Position numbers and translations under genes: made by a program
Shown here: one piece after another, positions 55,275-64,000 of the stretch
Layout of the letters: each line of letters starts with the position of its first letter
How positions within the stretch are numbered: the first letter of the stretch is position 1
Notes under the pieces: model-generated
The model's database searches: none
The model's input: the letters and a program-made list of their open reading frames with translations, nothing else
Told to the model about the DNA's origin: nothing
Assembly: GCA_026018925.1 (NCBI GenBank)
Contig: JAKSZU010000029.1
Span: 12,539,863-12,603,862 of the forward strand
Reading direction: 5' to 3'
Length of the DNA: 64,000 bases
From: Tupaia tana
Lineage: Eukaryota; Chordata; Mammalia; Scandentia; Tupaiidae

Positions 55275-55434
55275 GAAAACAAAACACTGGACACATGTGT
55301 GTTCATGTCCCAAATTCCAGATAAAAACAGAGATGGAGAAAGGATTCCATCATGACTATTCCTCATAGATGGTGATTTCTCACTTCCCCTCTGGGTCTTT
55401 CCCTAACAAATGCACATATAGGGAAAAAATAAAA
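55275..55434 (+). mobile_element. SINE-B, 5'-truncated
   Basis: Begins mid-element (aacactggacacatgtgtg) and ends acatatagggaaaaaataaa. Confidence 0.65.
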
Positions 55435-55585
55435 ATTATTTAATTTTACTTATTATTGCTATTTTTAAAAATTTGACCAGGGAGAGAGGAAAACTGAGAA
55501 AGCAAGCCACCAGGTTCTAGACTGGAACCAGTCAGCCATGTGGAAGTTCAGCACTGTGGCCCCTATGCCACCTGCTGGCCCCTTG
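55435..55585 (-). mobile_element. SINE-C copy
   Basis: AT-rich tail, accagggagagaggaaaactg body, ends ccacctgctggcccc. Confidence 0.75.
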
Positions 55586-55869
55586 TAGGAAAAACTTTTA
55601 AAAGGCACTATACGTAGGAAAATATTTAGATTCTTAATACTGGTAGGAGTAGTATAAACGTATACAGTTCTTAAAGTTTATCCAAAAATAGACATTAAAT
55701 ATGTGCAATTTTTGTGGTACTAATGCACCTCAATAAAACTTTTAGAAATAACAAACCTGTTTTGTTCTTTATCTTTATTTTGGACTTCTTTGAGTACAAG
55801 TGTTATTGTCATGCCATGTGACATAAAAAGAAGTAATTTGTAACAAATACATAAATTTAAAACTTTTAA

Positions 55870-56128
55870 ATTCTTTTTTATTTAGAGAGATTTTTGCTAT
55901 AGGGCATGTGTTCTTGCCAGAGAGAGAGAAACAGAGAGACAATAATTGAGAAATTGCCCACAGGAGGGTTAACCATGGATAATCCCTTCTCCTCCATTCT
56001 CCTCTTGGGATTTGAGGCATGCATGCACACACCACTGGAATGAGTATTAAGCTTCCAGGCCTGAGATTTGAACCACAGTCAACTACAGAGAGTCCAGTGA
56101 CAAAAATTATGCCATCTGTGGCCCCCAA
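55870..56128 (-). mobile_element. SINE-B copy
   Basis: agagagatttttgctatagg to gccatctgtggcccc. Confidence 0.72.
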
Positions 56129-56139
56129 ACTTTTAAATT

Positions 56140-56375
56140 CTAAAGAGATTTTTATTCCTGGTGAGCAAGTAAACTTCCCAGAGAGACATAGAAGGAATAT
56201 GAGAGATGAGAGAAGAAGTGCCCCCATGGGGAATGAGCTGTGGTCTCTTCTTCATTTCTCCTTTCTTTTGGGATTTTGGGAATGCACGCATGCACATGTG
56301 CCTGGCATGTTTTTGAGGCCTCAAGGTTTTGGACTTGGGTCACGTGGAATTTAGCTGCCTTATTCAATAGTCCAT
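56140..56375 (-). mobile_element. SINE-B copy, diverged
   Basis: agagatttttattcctggtg to attcaatagtcc; head poorly kept. Confidence 0.55.
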
Positions 56376-56410
56376 AGATCCATTCCACAAAAGAGTTAGT
56401 GTTTGAAGAG

Positions 56411-56866
56411 TTATTTATTTAATTTTATCTATTATCATTATTATTTTTTCTTTTGGAGAGGATTTTGCTACAGGGCACCTGTGCTCGCCAGACAGACAGA
56501 GACAGAGAGATAGAAAGCGAGAAATCATCACCCGGGGGGATGGCCAGGCCACAATTTCTTCTCCTTCATTCTCCTCTTGGAATCTTGGTCAAGCATGCAC
56601 GCGTGCCCCATGTGAGGTTAAGCCACCGGGTCCAGGACTCAAACCACGGTCGACTACATGGGAGTTCAGTGACATAGCCAATACAGTAACTGCTGGTCCC
56701 TATTATCATTATTTTTTTAATTTATAATATGGCATTGGTGCTGATGACAGAGAGACAGAGAGAGAGAGAGAAGGAAAATGAGAAATCAAGCTGTCAGGTC
56801 CAGGATTCAAACCACTCATCCATGTGGGAGTTTAGAGATTTAACCACTACACCACTTGTAGGCCTC
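56411..56866 (-). mobile_element. SINE-C split by SINE-A
   Basis: AT tail at 56,411-56,442 and body/head at 56,701-56,866 (ends ccacttgtaggcc). Confidence 0.75.
56443..56700 (-). mobile_element. SINE-A in SINE-C
   Basis: Minus copy flanked by tattatcattatt at 56,430-56,442 and 56,701-56,713. Confidence 0.9.
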
Positions 56867-56985
56867 ACTAAGAAGATTTTTAATAAAACATGTTAGACTT
56901 TTATTTTAAAATGTATGACATTCTTTTGCAGAAAATAATTAACTTTTATTGTTTATACAACTGTTCTTTCAGTCTTTACATTTTT

Positions 56986-57235
56986 TTTTTTGAGAGGTTT
57001 TTGCTATAGGGTGAGTGTGCTCGCCAAAAGACAGAGAGAGACAGAGAGAAAAAAGTTGAGAAGCCCCCCAGGGGGGATGCCATGCTGCAATCCCTTCTCC
57101 TCCATTCTCCTCTCAGGATCTCAGGCAGGCATGCACATTTGCCCAGCGTGAGTTTAATCCATTAGGTTAGGGACTTGAACCCAGGTCTACTACATGGGAG
57201 TCCAGTGACATACCATTATGCCAACTGCTGGTCCC
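56986..57235 (-). mobile_element. SINE-A copy with exact 16-base duplication
   Basis: cagtctttacattttt at 56,970-56,985 and 57,236-57,251. Confidence 0.92.
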
Positions 57236-57401
57236 CAGTCTTTACATTTTTAGAATAGAAGCATTCTCATCTTTAACATATCTAGGTAACCATTTTGACA
57301 AAACTACTTGCTTTTCCAAGAGTCAACTTCAAACTTTTTCAAAGAGCAAATAAAATGTTATTGTTAGGAGACTAGAATTCAAATGGAAACTAAATTTCTG
57401 A

Positions 57402-57402
<1 letters not shown>

Positions 57403-57446
<44 letters not shown>
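57403..57446. repeat. (TA)n-(CA)n microsatellite
   Basis: About 20 TA units followed by a short acacac run. Confidence 0.95.
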
Positions 57447-57453
<7 letters not shown>

Positions 57454-57509
57454 TATATGTATTTTTTTTTCTTGTCTTTCTCAACAAATTTAATTTATTG
57501 TCTCTTTTT

Positions 57510-57768
57510 TGTGTGTAGAGGTTTTTGCTATAGGATGCACGTGCTCGCCAGACAGAAAGAGAGAGACAGAGAGACAGAAAGCGAGAAATCACCCCCCAGG
57601 GTGGATGGCCACGCTGCAATCCCTTCTCCTCCATTCTCTTCTCGGGATCTTGGGCATGCACGCACACACGCCCAGCATGAGTTTTAAGCCACCGGGTCCG
57701 GGATGTGAACCGCGGTTGACTATGAGGGAGTCCAGCGACATAGCCATTATGCTAACTGCTGGTCCCTC
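57510..57768 (-). mobile_element. SINE-A copy with exact 16-base duplication
   Basis: tttattgtctcttttt at 57,494-57,509 and 57,769-57,784. Confidence 0.92.
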
Positions 57769-57837
57769 TTTATTGTCTCTTTTTGATAAAGATGTTTTAC
57801 ACATAATTAATGAACTTTCTTACATCCTTTAAATTAT

Positions 57838-58050
57838 TTATTTTACTTTATTAGTTAATATTATTTTTTAGGTTTTCTATATAGCATATGTACCACCAAA
57901 GAGAGACAGAGAACAAGAGAGAGAGGCCCAGGAATTGTTTTGTGGCCATACCCCCTGGGGAATGATTTCTCTTTCTCTCTCAATATGTCTCTCTGGTGAA
58001 AGCACATAACCTATGGCAGAAATATGTTTTAAAAAATAAAAAAAGAAAAT
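57838..58050. mobile_element. Two partial SINEs abutting V2R exon 3
   Basis: A minus SINE-C fragment (57,838-57,930) meets a plus SINE-B 3' end (57,930-58,048) whose A-rich tail touches the exon 3 donor region. Confidence 0.6.
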
Positions 58051-58051
58051 A

Positions 58052-58835
58052 CTGGTCAGCTTCTCCTGCAGATCCCGTTTCTATTTTTTGCAGAAGTATC
58101 TTATAAAGAACTTGGGTCACCACATGCACAGCATGATAGATAAAATAGCTGGGGTCAGATATTGTCATCATGTCAAAACTAGATGGTAGAAACTGGAAGA
58201 ATTTGGTTGGCAGTCTCTAAGTTTGCTACATAGTGGCCCAGTAAGTGAGCAATTAAAAAAGAGAACCCAGAGTCTACTGAAATAAAAATCTTCTGGGTAT
58301 TGACTGTCTTGAGAAATTGTTTAAAGCCAGAAATATTCCTTTTCTGGTTTGAAAGAAAAAGGCTTCCATGGAAAGAGTATGGCATGTAACTTCAAATATG
58401 CAAAACATCTTCCAAGTCTGAGGAGCAGAGATTTCTCATGATCCATACCTTTCCCAAAATTAAATAAGAGATTTGTCCGAATCCTAAGCTCAGGATACTC
58501 CCTTTATCACCATGTATTATATACACATTTGCAGATGAAACTCTGATCCTCTTTACAGCAAGGTAGTCACAAGATAAAGTGACACCTTTTGTGGCAGGGA
58601 GCTTTTCCGTAAAGGTCACACAGATATTCTTTTTGGTCATCTTTGCCTTTACATCCTGGAGGAACTGCTCCCCTTGCATATCATCAAATACATAAAGAGC
58701 CACCCATGTCCAGCCAAAATGCACCAATAAGCAGATGATTCCATAAGCTGGAGAGCTGTCCTTGGTGGCCATCTGATAAACTGATGGAAATTGGTCTTTA
58801 TCATTAAGGATGGGATCAAAAGGATCATATGTGAC
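58052..58835 (-). pseudogene. V2R exon 3: ligand-binding domain, disrupted
   Basis: Acceptor TTATTCAG at 58,838-58,836. It reads VTYDPFDPILNDKDQFPSVY, QMATKDSS, FGWTWVAL and SFHGSLFLS: the main part of the venus-flytrap domain. Lesions are an in-frame TGA at 58,394-58,392; a frame change near 58,295 after KTVN, beyond which RLWVLFFNCSL appears in another frame; and another near 58,175 before FDMMTISDPSY. It ends EADQ|, after which a donor would need GGT; the sequence shows CAGTATT, suggesting one G was lost. Length 784 bases is close to normal. Confidence 0.9.
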
Positions 58836-59189
58836 CTGAATAAAAAAATTAAAAACTCATACTTTTTTTTGCATAAACAACGTTAAATACCAGGTTGGGA
58901 TTATTTAACTAAAATTCAGACTTCTCAGCTTCTTTTGTTTGTTTTCAATTTTTACTAACATTAAGAGGTGGGAAGGGGTTATTTACAAAACTTGACGGTA
59001 AGGCAAATGAGTTAAAAACCTTTCTTTAAAATTTTTTTAAAAAATTAAACTAACCACCCTGAAGTTTCTGCATGTGAGATGTAGATTCAATATTGAGCAA
59101 AATATGTGGCCTCCCAAGTACATCAGTCACCTATGTACAAGTGTCTTGTACACCAAAAAACTGCAGGGCATCTGTTGATTAAAAAATAA

Positions 59190-59845
59190 TTAGTATATGT
59201 TATGTGTAATAAACTTAAATTTGCAAAGGCTTTCCCATGCAGGGATCTGATTCTGTTTCTAGAGAAGGGAGTAATCCTGATTAGCCATTTACCCATCGCA
59301 GACTGCACCAGAGCATGTCTGGGGGCTGGTTGGATTTGCCAGTGGGCCAGTGAGGTCAGTGGGCACCTTTCTAAATGTTATTCAGTTGATTCACTTCACA
59401 CACTAGTCTTTTCTTAAACCTAAAAACGGAAATGTTTTGCCTATTTGGTGATAGTTAAAAGAGAATGCAAAAATTTTACTCTGACCTAGTTCTCCTTGCA
59501 GTCAGAGCCCCTCACCTTGGAAAGTGTGAATTGCACTTTTTTTGTAAAGAAGATGAACTCTATTTTGCATTTTGTGTACTTGTAAATGAGTGTAACATAC
59601 CATCAATTTTCCTAGTTTTAATATAGAATTGTAACACTACATAGTGTACATGCCCAGAACCGTGTGTTTAGTTCCAATGAACTTTTTGCAAGCACACTTG
59701 TAATCATATGTGTATAATTAACACATCTGTATATGCTTATGCCTGAGCAAAATTATTTTAAATTCTTGTTTATATTGTGTCTAAAAAAGTGTGATGTTTA
59801 TTTTGAAAAATACAGTTTTGAAGTCTGCAAAAAAATTAAAATAAT
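59190..59845 (+). other. UTR-like stretch, possible retrocopy of an mRNA 3' end
   Basis: Repeat-free plus-strand text reading like a vertebrate 3'UTR: gttaaaagagaatgc, ttgcattttgtgtacttgt, several TATTTA-like motifs. It ends with AATACA (a weak poly(A) signal variant) then an A-rich run at ~59,829. I cannot name a parent gene and see no clear duplication. Confidence 0.3.
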
Positions 59846-60340
59846 GTGATTCTGAATTTACTGTGATTTTTAAAAATTTTTCCACTTAATCGGGGAGGAG
59901 CTAATTCTCTACCTGTTTAGACAATAGAATGGAATATTCAGTGAAGAGATTGCATGCTGTGGAAATGATTCTATTTTGTCAATACAACCATTAGAAAACT
60001 GCTTTCAATCCCTTTTTTTTTTTTTTTTTTTTTGAGAAAGGACATGTGATTAGTACAGGTAACAATATCACTTCCAGACCAAAGCATGAAAGAAAAACTA
60101 TAAGGTTCAATACATGCTTTATTGCCTACAGTGAGAACTGAGGTATGCATAAACTTTATAAAGATGTGCAACAAAATGATGGTGATTCTGCCTTCCTGGG
60201 CCCATGTGACAATGTGGATCAAGTTTAAAATATTAAACTCTGAGAAAAAAATTACATATTGAGTTTTTCATACTGTATCTTATCAACACAGCTTAAAATA
60301 TATTATCTTGTAAACACAAGCATATAGCCTCTATGATATA

Positions 60341-60605
60341 TTTTTTCTTTTTGAAGAGGTTTTCACTATAGGGTGCATACGCTCGCCAGGCAGACAGAGA
60401 GAGACAGAGAGACAGAAAGCGAGAAATCACCCCCCAGGGGGGATTGCCACGCTGCAATCCCTTCTCCTCCATTCTCTTCTCAGGATCTTGGGCACGCACG
60501 CACACGTGCCTGGAATGAGTTTTAAGCCACTGGGTCTGGGATGTGAACCGCAGTCGACTACACGAGAGTCCTGAGACATAGCCATTATGCTAACTACTGG
60601 TCCCT
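60341..60605 (-). mobile_element. SINE-A copy
   Basis: Minus copy flanked by cctctatgatat at 60,328-60,339 and 60,606-60,617. Confidence 0.9.
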
Positions 60606-61013
60606 CCTCTATGATATTTTTAAAATAATTTTTTCTACAACATAATTATTCTATGCTAATGCTGTGTTTACAAATAAAGTCTCCTGAAACTTTTATAAGA
60701 CAATTTCCCTGGAAGAACCTCTGAGGTGGAGAGTTGTCATGCTGAAAGTAACTGGAAGTGTTTCCAAGAGATCCACCTGCATGGATGTGAGGAAGGGCAG
60801 AGGGATCTGGTAAATCTCAGCTGGGGGAAGTGAGCCATTTTGTGAGTTTAGAGGATCTCCAGTGTTGGGTTATTATTTACTTGTCCAAAGTGATAATGAA
60901 TGAAAAGGTTTTTATATTTTTCTACCTAATTGTCCTCTGAATGCCCCCTAATATTGTCCTGTCTTAAGATCGGATGGTTCACTATACTGTGGGAACTTTT
61001 TAGAAAGCATCTT

Positions 61014-61276
61014 TTTTTTTTCTTTTTTTGAAGAGGTTTTTGCTATAGGGCACATGCGCTCGCCAGACAGACAGAGACAGAGAGACAGAAAACGAGAAAT
61101 CAACCCCCAGGGGGGATGGCCACGCTGCAATCCCTTCTCCTCAATTCTCCTCTCAGGATCCTGGGCACGCACGCACACGTGCCCGGCATGAGATTAAGCC
61201 ACCAGGTCAGGGACTCAAACCACGGTCGACTACATGGGAGTCCAGCAACATAGCCATTATGTTAACTGCTGGTCCC
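61014..61276 (-). mobile_element. SINE-A copy
   Basis: Minus copy flanked by tagaaagcatctt / tagaaagaatctt (61,001-61,013; 61,277-61,289). Confidence 0.9.
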
Positions 61277-61377
61277 TAGAAAGAATCTTTAAGAGAACCA
61301 TCAATATTCCCATTACTGGAGTTTGCATGTCATGGCTATGGAAAGAAATATGGGTGTAACTTTACAAATTTTACTTC

Positions 61378-61622
61378 TGTTTTATTTTTAATTTGTCATA
61401 GGGCAAATTAAGCTATGTGTGTTTGTCACAGAGAGATAGAGGGTCAGTGAGAAATCACCCCTCATCGGGGATGGTCATACCAATATTCTTTCTATGTTGG
61501 GATTTGGGGCATACAAACACATATGTCCAGTATGTTCTTCAGGATACCAAAATCAAGACCTGAGCCATGCAGTCAGCCAAGTGAAATCCAGGCACATTAA
61601 CCACCCTATCACCAGCTGGCCT
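61378..61622 (-). mobile_element. SINE-B copy
   Basis: gtcatagggcaaattaagc to atcaccagctggcc. Confidence 0.68.
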
Positions 61623-61861
61623 ACTACAGTTTTTTTTTTTTTTTTCCTTTCTAATCCTTGTACTGTTAATAGTCCCATGACCAGGAAAGAAACTGTGTCT
61701 TTTTCCCACTGTTTAAGCAAATCGTGTTCAAATAACCAAGAGAAGTGTTGAGGGCATCTAGAGGTATGTAAACCCAGCTTCCATGTTTTCTTCACTCAGA
61801 TCTAAGAGGATTACATTAGGAGCTATCTGATTTTCATTCTTTAACCTGACAACCCACTTAC

Positions 61862-62181
61862 CTGTGGACTTTTGTAGAGCTTCAATAGGGTTCCAACTTG
61901 GGCTGAAAATGTGGGCATGTTTCCTGCAATAATAGCAACAGGTTGTTTCTGTATCTGGCAGTTGTAGCTTGGCAGGTACTGATTCTCTCCAGAGAGCAAA
62001 AATAGAGCACTTTCTAAAGTTCTTTTGTCACTAGGGAATGCATTGTAGAAATCATAACCAAGAGAGTGGTTGGGAGCAAATGGGGACTCTTATTTATCTG
62101 CTCAATGGCAAAGTAAAAGGCCAATACATATCTGTAGTTCTGCCACTGGTACCGAAACAAAGGGGACAGCATTAGGAAATA
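61862..62181 (-). pseudogene. V2R exon 2: start of ligand-binding domain, one frameshift
   Basis: Acceptor TTGACAG and donor CAG|GTAAGT bound 320 bases. It reads NYRYVLAFYFAIEQINKSPH, then after a 1-base loss near 62,072-62,076 continues LGYDFYNAFPSDKRTLESAL, LLSGENQYLPSYNCQ and GNMPTFSAQVGTLLKLYKSP. These are the conserved N-terminal lobe segments of V2Rs. It ends in phase 0, matching exon 3. No exon 1 is found upstream within the window. Confidence 0.9.
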
Positions 62182-62505
62182 CTGTCAAGTCATGCAATTC
62201 AGGGTAAATTCTTCAACCAAGCCAAAAGACATAACTTTATAGGCCCAGGTTCTAATTCAGAGATTCTCCTGCAATGGTACACAGAACTAGTGTTAATAAT
62301 ATTCCCAGTGTTTCAGAAAACTTTGAATGTGTTTTTCCATCTGCTTAAGCAAATCATGTCCAAACAATGAAGAGAGGATTTGAAGGTCTTGTGAGTGAGA
62401 TGAGGTGTCATTTAGGATGATGACACTGTTGTCTGAACAGAGATAATTTTAAAGGAGGATTATTAATATATGGAGAAAATGACAAATTTATTTCAGAATA
62501 TGACT
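62182..62505. other. Gene-free stretch upstream of V2R exon 2
   Basis: Part of V2R intron 1 if exon 1 lies beyond. Nothing recognised. Confidence 0.4.
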
Positions 62506-63963
62506 AAAGAATTCTCCACTTCTCCTTACCCCACAGGACTTCCCCCAGCTCTCCCATTTCCATTTCCAGACCCCTGGCCTAAGGGACAGTGAGGCAGGGC
62601 CTCCTTGCCCCAGCTCCGGCTTTGGTTGCGTAACCACAGTGACCCTCTCTCTCTGTCAGCAACATAGGCCTTTTTCCCCCTTCTCTTTTTCTTTCTTTTG
62701 TTAATTTCTCATTTCTCCTTACCCCACAGGACTACCCCAAGCTCTTCAACAGATTCCATTTCCATCTCCACACCCCTGTCAAAATTGTGCACCTCACACT
62801 TTATTTTCTTACACACTCATTTCTCTCCTGTCTTATATTGTCATCTCCTGCCAATCCTCCATACACCATAAGGAGTTAGATCCAGAATCACAATTTTCAA
62901 ATACCCTGGTATTGTGAGGCTCCCTGGGAGTCTCTCTTTTACATAACCACTTGTGAAAAAGGAAAGACTGCTCTTTAGACTCCTGAATAGAAGACTCCTC
63001 CTGTGCAGACCACATCGCAAAACACGGCAAAAGAGAGACTTCGGCACACATCAATCTACAAAAAAGGAAGCACACTTGTTCCCAGTCAAATATTTTTCAA
63101 AAAGGTATACAAAAGTGAATACCTCTCCCCGTGGATAGAATTAGAAGAAGAGTCTCAGGTCTCAATAAACCAGAGAATATGTCTCCATCAAAAGAACAGA
63201 ATAACTCCCCTCCGTCTCTTGAAAAAACAGATGTTACCAAAATGTCAGAGGAAAAAATGTAGAACATTCATGGAGACAAAATTCTATCATAGGGAACAGA
63301 AAAGGGACAATGATCTACAGGAGATTAGAAAGTCTTTCCAGGATATGAATAAAGAAATGGACACTCTAAGAGAGAATCAGATGGAACTATTAGAGATGAA
63401 GACTGTAATACAGGAAATCAAAAACGCTCTCAAAAATATTAGAAGTCAAGTAGACCATGTTGAATATTGAATTTCTGGCATAGAAGATAAAACCTCTGAC
63501 CTAGAACGAACCACCAAAGATAGAGAAAATAACAAAAAAAATGAGGATAATATACAAGAAATATTAGACTGTATTAAACTTCCAAACATCTGAATAGTTG
63601 GTATCCCAGAAGGTGAAGAAACTAATATGGAAATGGAAAATCTATTTTATGAAATCCTGGAAGAAAATGTTCCAAGTCTAGAGAAGCACTTACACATCCA
63701 GACACAAGAAATACAAATGACTTCAAGTAGAATCAACCCAAGAAGATCTTCCCCAAGGCCTATCTTAGCCAGAATGGCCAATACCACAGATAAAGACAAG
63801 ATACTAAAATTGGCAAGAAAGAAACAAGAAGTGACTTACAAAGGTCATCTCATCAGGGTAACTCCAGATCTTTCCACAGAAACAATGCAAGCAAGAAAAG
63901 AATGGGAAAACATATTGAGAGTGTTAAGAGAGAAACAGTTTCAATGAAGATTATTAAATCCAG
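62506..63963 (+). mobile_element. L1/HAL1-type 5'UTR and ORF1, cut by an LTR
   Basis: The 5' region contains tctccttaccccacaggact twice (62,521 and 62,714; 193-base step), then a leader and ORF1. The element is interrupted by LTR copy 3 just before the ORF1 end, so whether an ORF2 follows cannot be told. Confidence 0.75.
63180..63947 (+). pseudogene. L1-type ORF1, broken
   Basis: Begins MSPSKEQNNSPPSLEKT at 63,180. The coiled coil is recognisable (IRKSFQDMNKEMDTLRENQM), with a stop after VDHVEY at 63,467. The RRM/C-terminal part resumes at 63,627 (QIQEIQ-like, SRINPRRSSPRPI, IRVTPDLSTETM) and keeps the REWENILRVLREKQFQ end that units 1 and 2 lost to stops. Closer to the full-length L1's ORF1 than to the HAL1-like units by eye. 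Confidence 0.75.
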
Positions 63964-64000
63964 TGGAGGAGTCTGACCCGGTGAGGCTCCAGGATCTGTC
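63964..64000 (+). mobile_element. LTR copy 3, 5' edge
   Basis: tggaggagtctgacccggtg matches the start of LTR copies 1 and 2 with few differences and continues past the window. It interrupts L1 ORF1 (tattaaatccag just before). It may be a solo LTR or another provirus. Confidence 0.85.

Larger units (their letters stand above)
54688..58051 (-). other. V2R intron 3, repeat-filled
   Basis: SINE copies listed separately. 54,690-55,100, 55,590-55,868 and 57,252-57,400 show no recognisable feature. Confidence 0.6.
58836..61861 (-). other. V2R intron 2, repeat-filled
   Basis: Holds two SINE-A copies, a SINE-B and a UTR-like stretch. 58,840-59,185 and 60,610-61,000 show nothing recognisable. Confidence 0.6.
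33168..62181 (-). pseudogene. Vomeronasal type-2 receptor (V2R) pseudogene, exons 6 to 2
   Basis: Five exons in order on the minus strand match the class C pheromone receptor layout: exon 2 (61,862-62,181), exon 3 (58,052-58,835), exon 4 (54,463-54,687), exon 5 (38,016-38,139), exon 6 (33,168-34,077). Splice phases chain correctly (0, 0, 0, 1), which argues for one gene rather than scattered fragments. Exon 1 (signal peptide) is not seen and would lie beyond 62.2 kb. Lesions are frameshifts in exons 2, 3 and 6, a nonsense codon in exon 3, and a possibly lost base at the exon 3 donor. Exons 4 and 5 are clean. An intact V2R would be a vomeronasal neuron GPCR that binds peptide or protein cues; this one cannot be. 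Confidence 0.87.

Noticed and set aside
61494..61795. ORFs of 80-85 codons near V2R exon 2
   Set aside because: They overlap a SINE-B and AT-rich intron; no family resemblance.

Overview
The window looks like a piece of a placental-mammal chromosome. The evidence is L1 LINEs with recognisable ORF1 and ORF2, class I/II endogenous retroviruses, Tigger-like DNA transposon fossils, a cytochrome c retropseudogene and a vomeronasal type-2 receptor (V2R) pseudogene. I see no Alu, rodent B1/B2, carnivore or ruminant SINE. The dominant SINE is a tRNA-derived family that I cannot tie to a named lineage, so the order of mammal is left open. I find no intact host protein-coding gene; almost everything is transposon sequence or pseudogene.

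Layout. 1-11,332: the env end of one provirus, a shared LTR, decayed gammaretrovirus-like gag and pol, then a second LTR. The gag and pol are split by SINEs and by a 3-kb L1, and that L1 carries a 252-bp IAP-like solo LTR. 11.3-33.1 kb: L1 3' ends, an antisense L1, many SINE copies (some nested three deep), a CYCS retropseudogene, a Tigger-like fossil and two fragments of an old LTR-like repeat. 33,168-62,181, minus strand: exons 6, 5, 4, 3 and 2 of one V2R pseudogene, with compatible splice phases and several disabling lesions.

The 16-kb intron 4 of the V2R pseudogene is inflated by the most striking structure here: a nearly complete ~6-kb L1 (39,209-52,231) with three 161-bp 5'UTR monomers and a 16-bp target-site duplication. 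A SINE entered its ORF2. A 5.5-kb array of ORF1-only, HAL1-like elements then entered that SINE. Younger SINEs entered the array, and a separate 984-bp HAL1-like tail entered the L1 further downstream. Each step is marked by its own target-site duplication.

62.5-64 kb: another L1-type 5'UTR and ORF1, interrupted at the window edge by a third copy of the proviral LTR.

SINE naming used here: SINE-A is the young ~255-bp family with a tRNA-like head and a C6/G6 palindrome; SINE-B is its diverged full-length relatives; SINE-C is a short ~150-bp form ending in AT-rich repeats; SINE-D is a different, older family. These labels are mine. Coordinates of diverged repeats are good to roughly 5-20 bases; those with target-site duplications are near exact.
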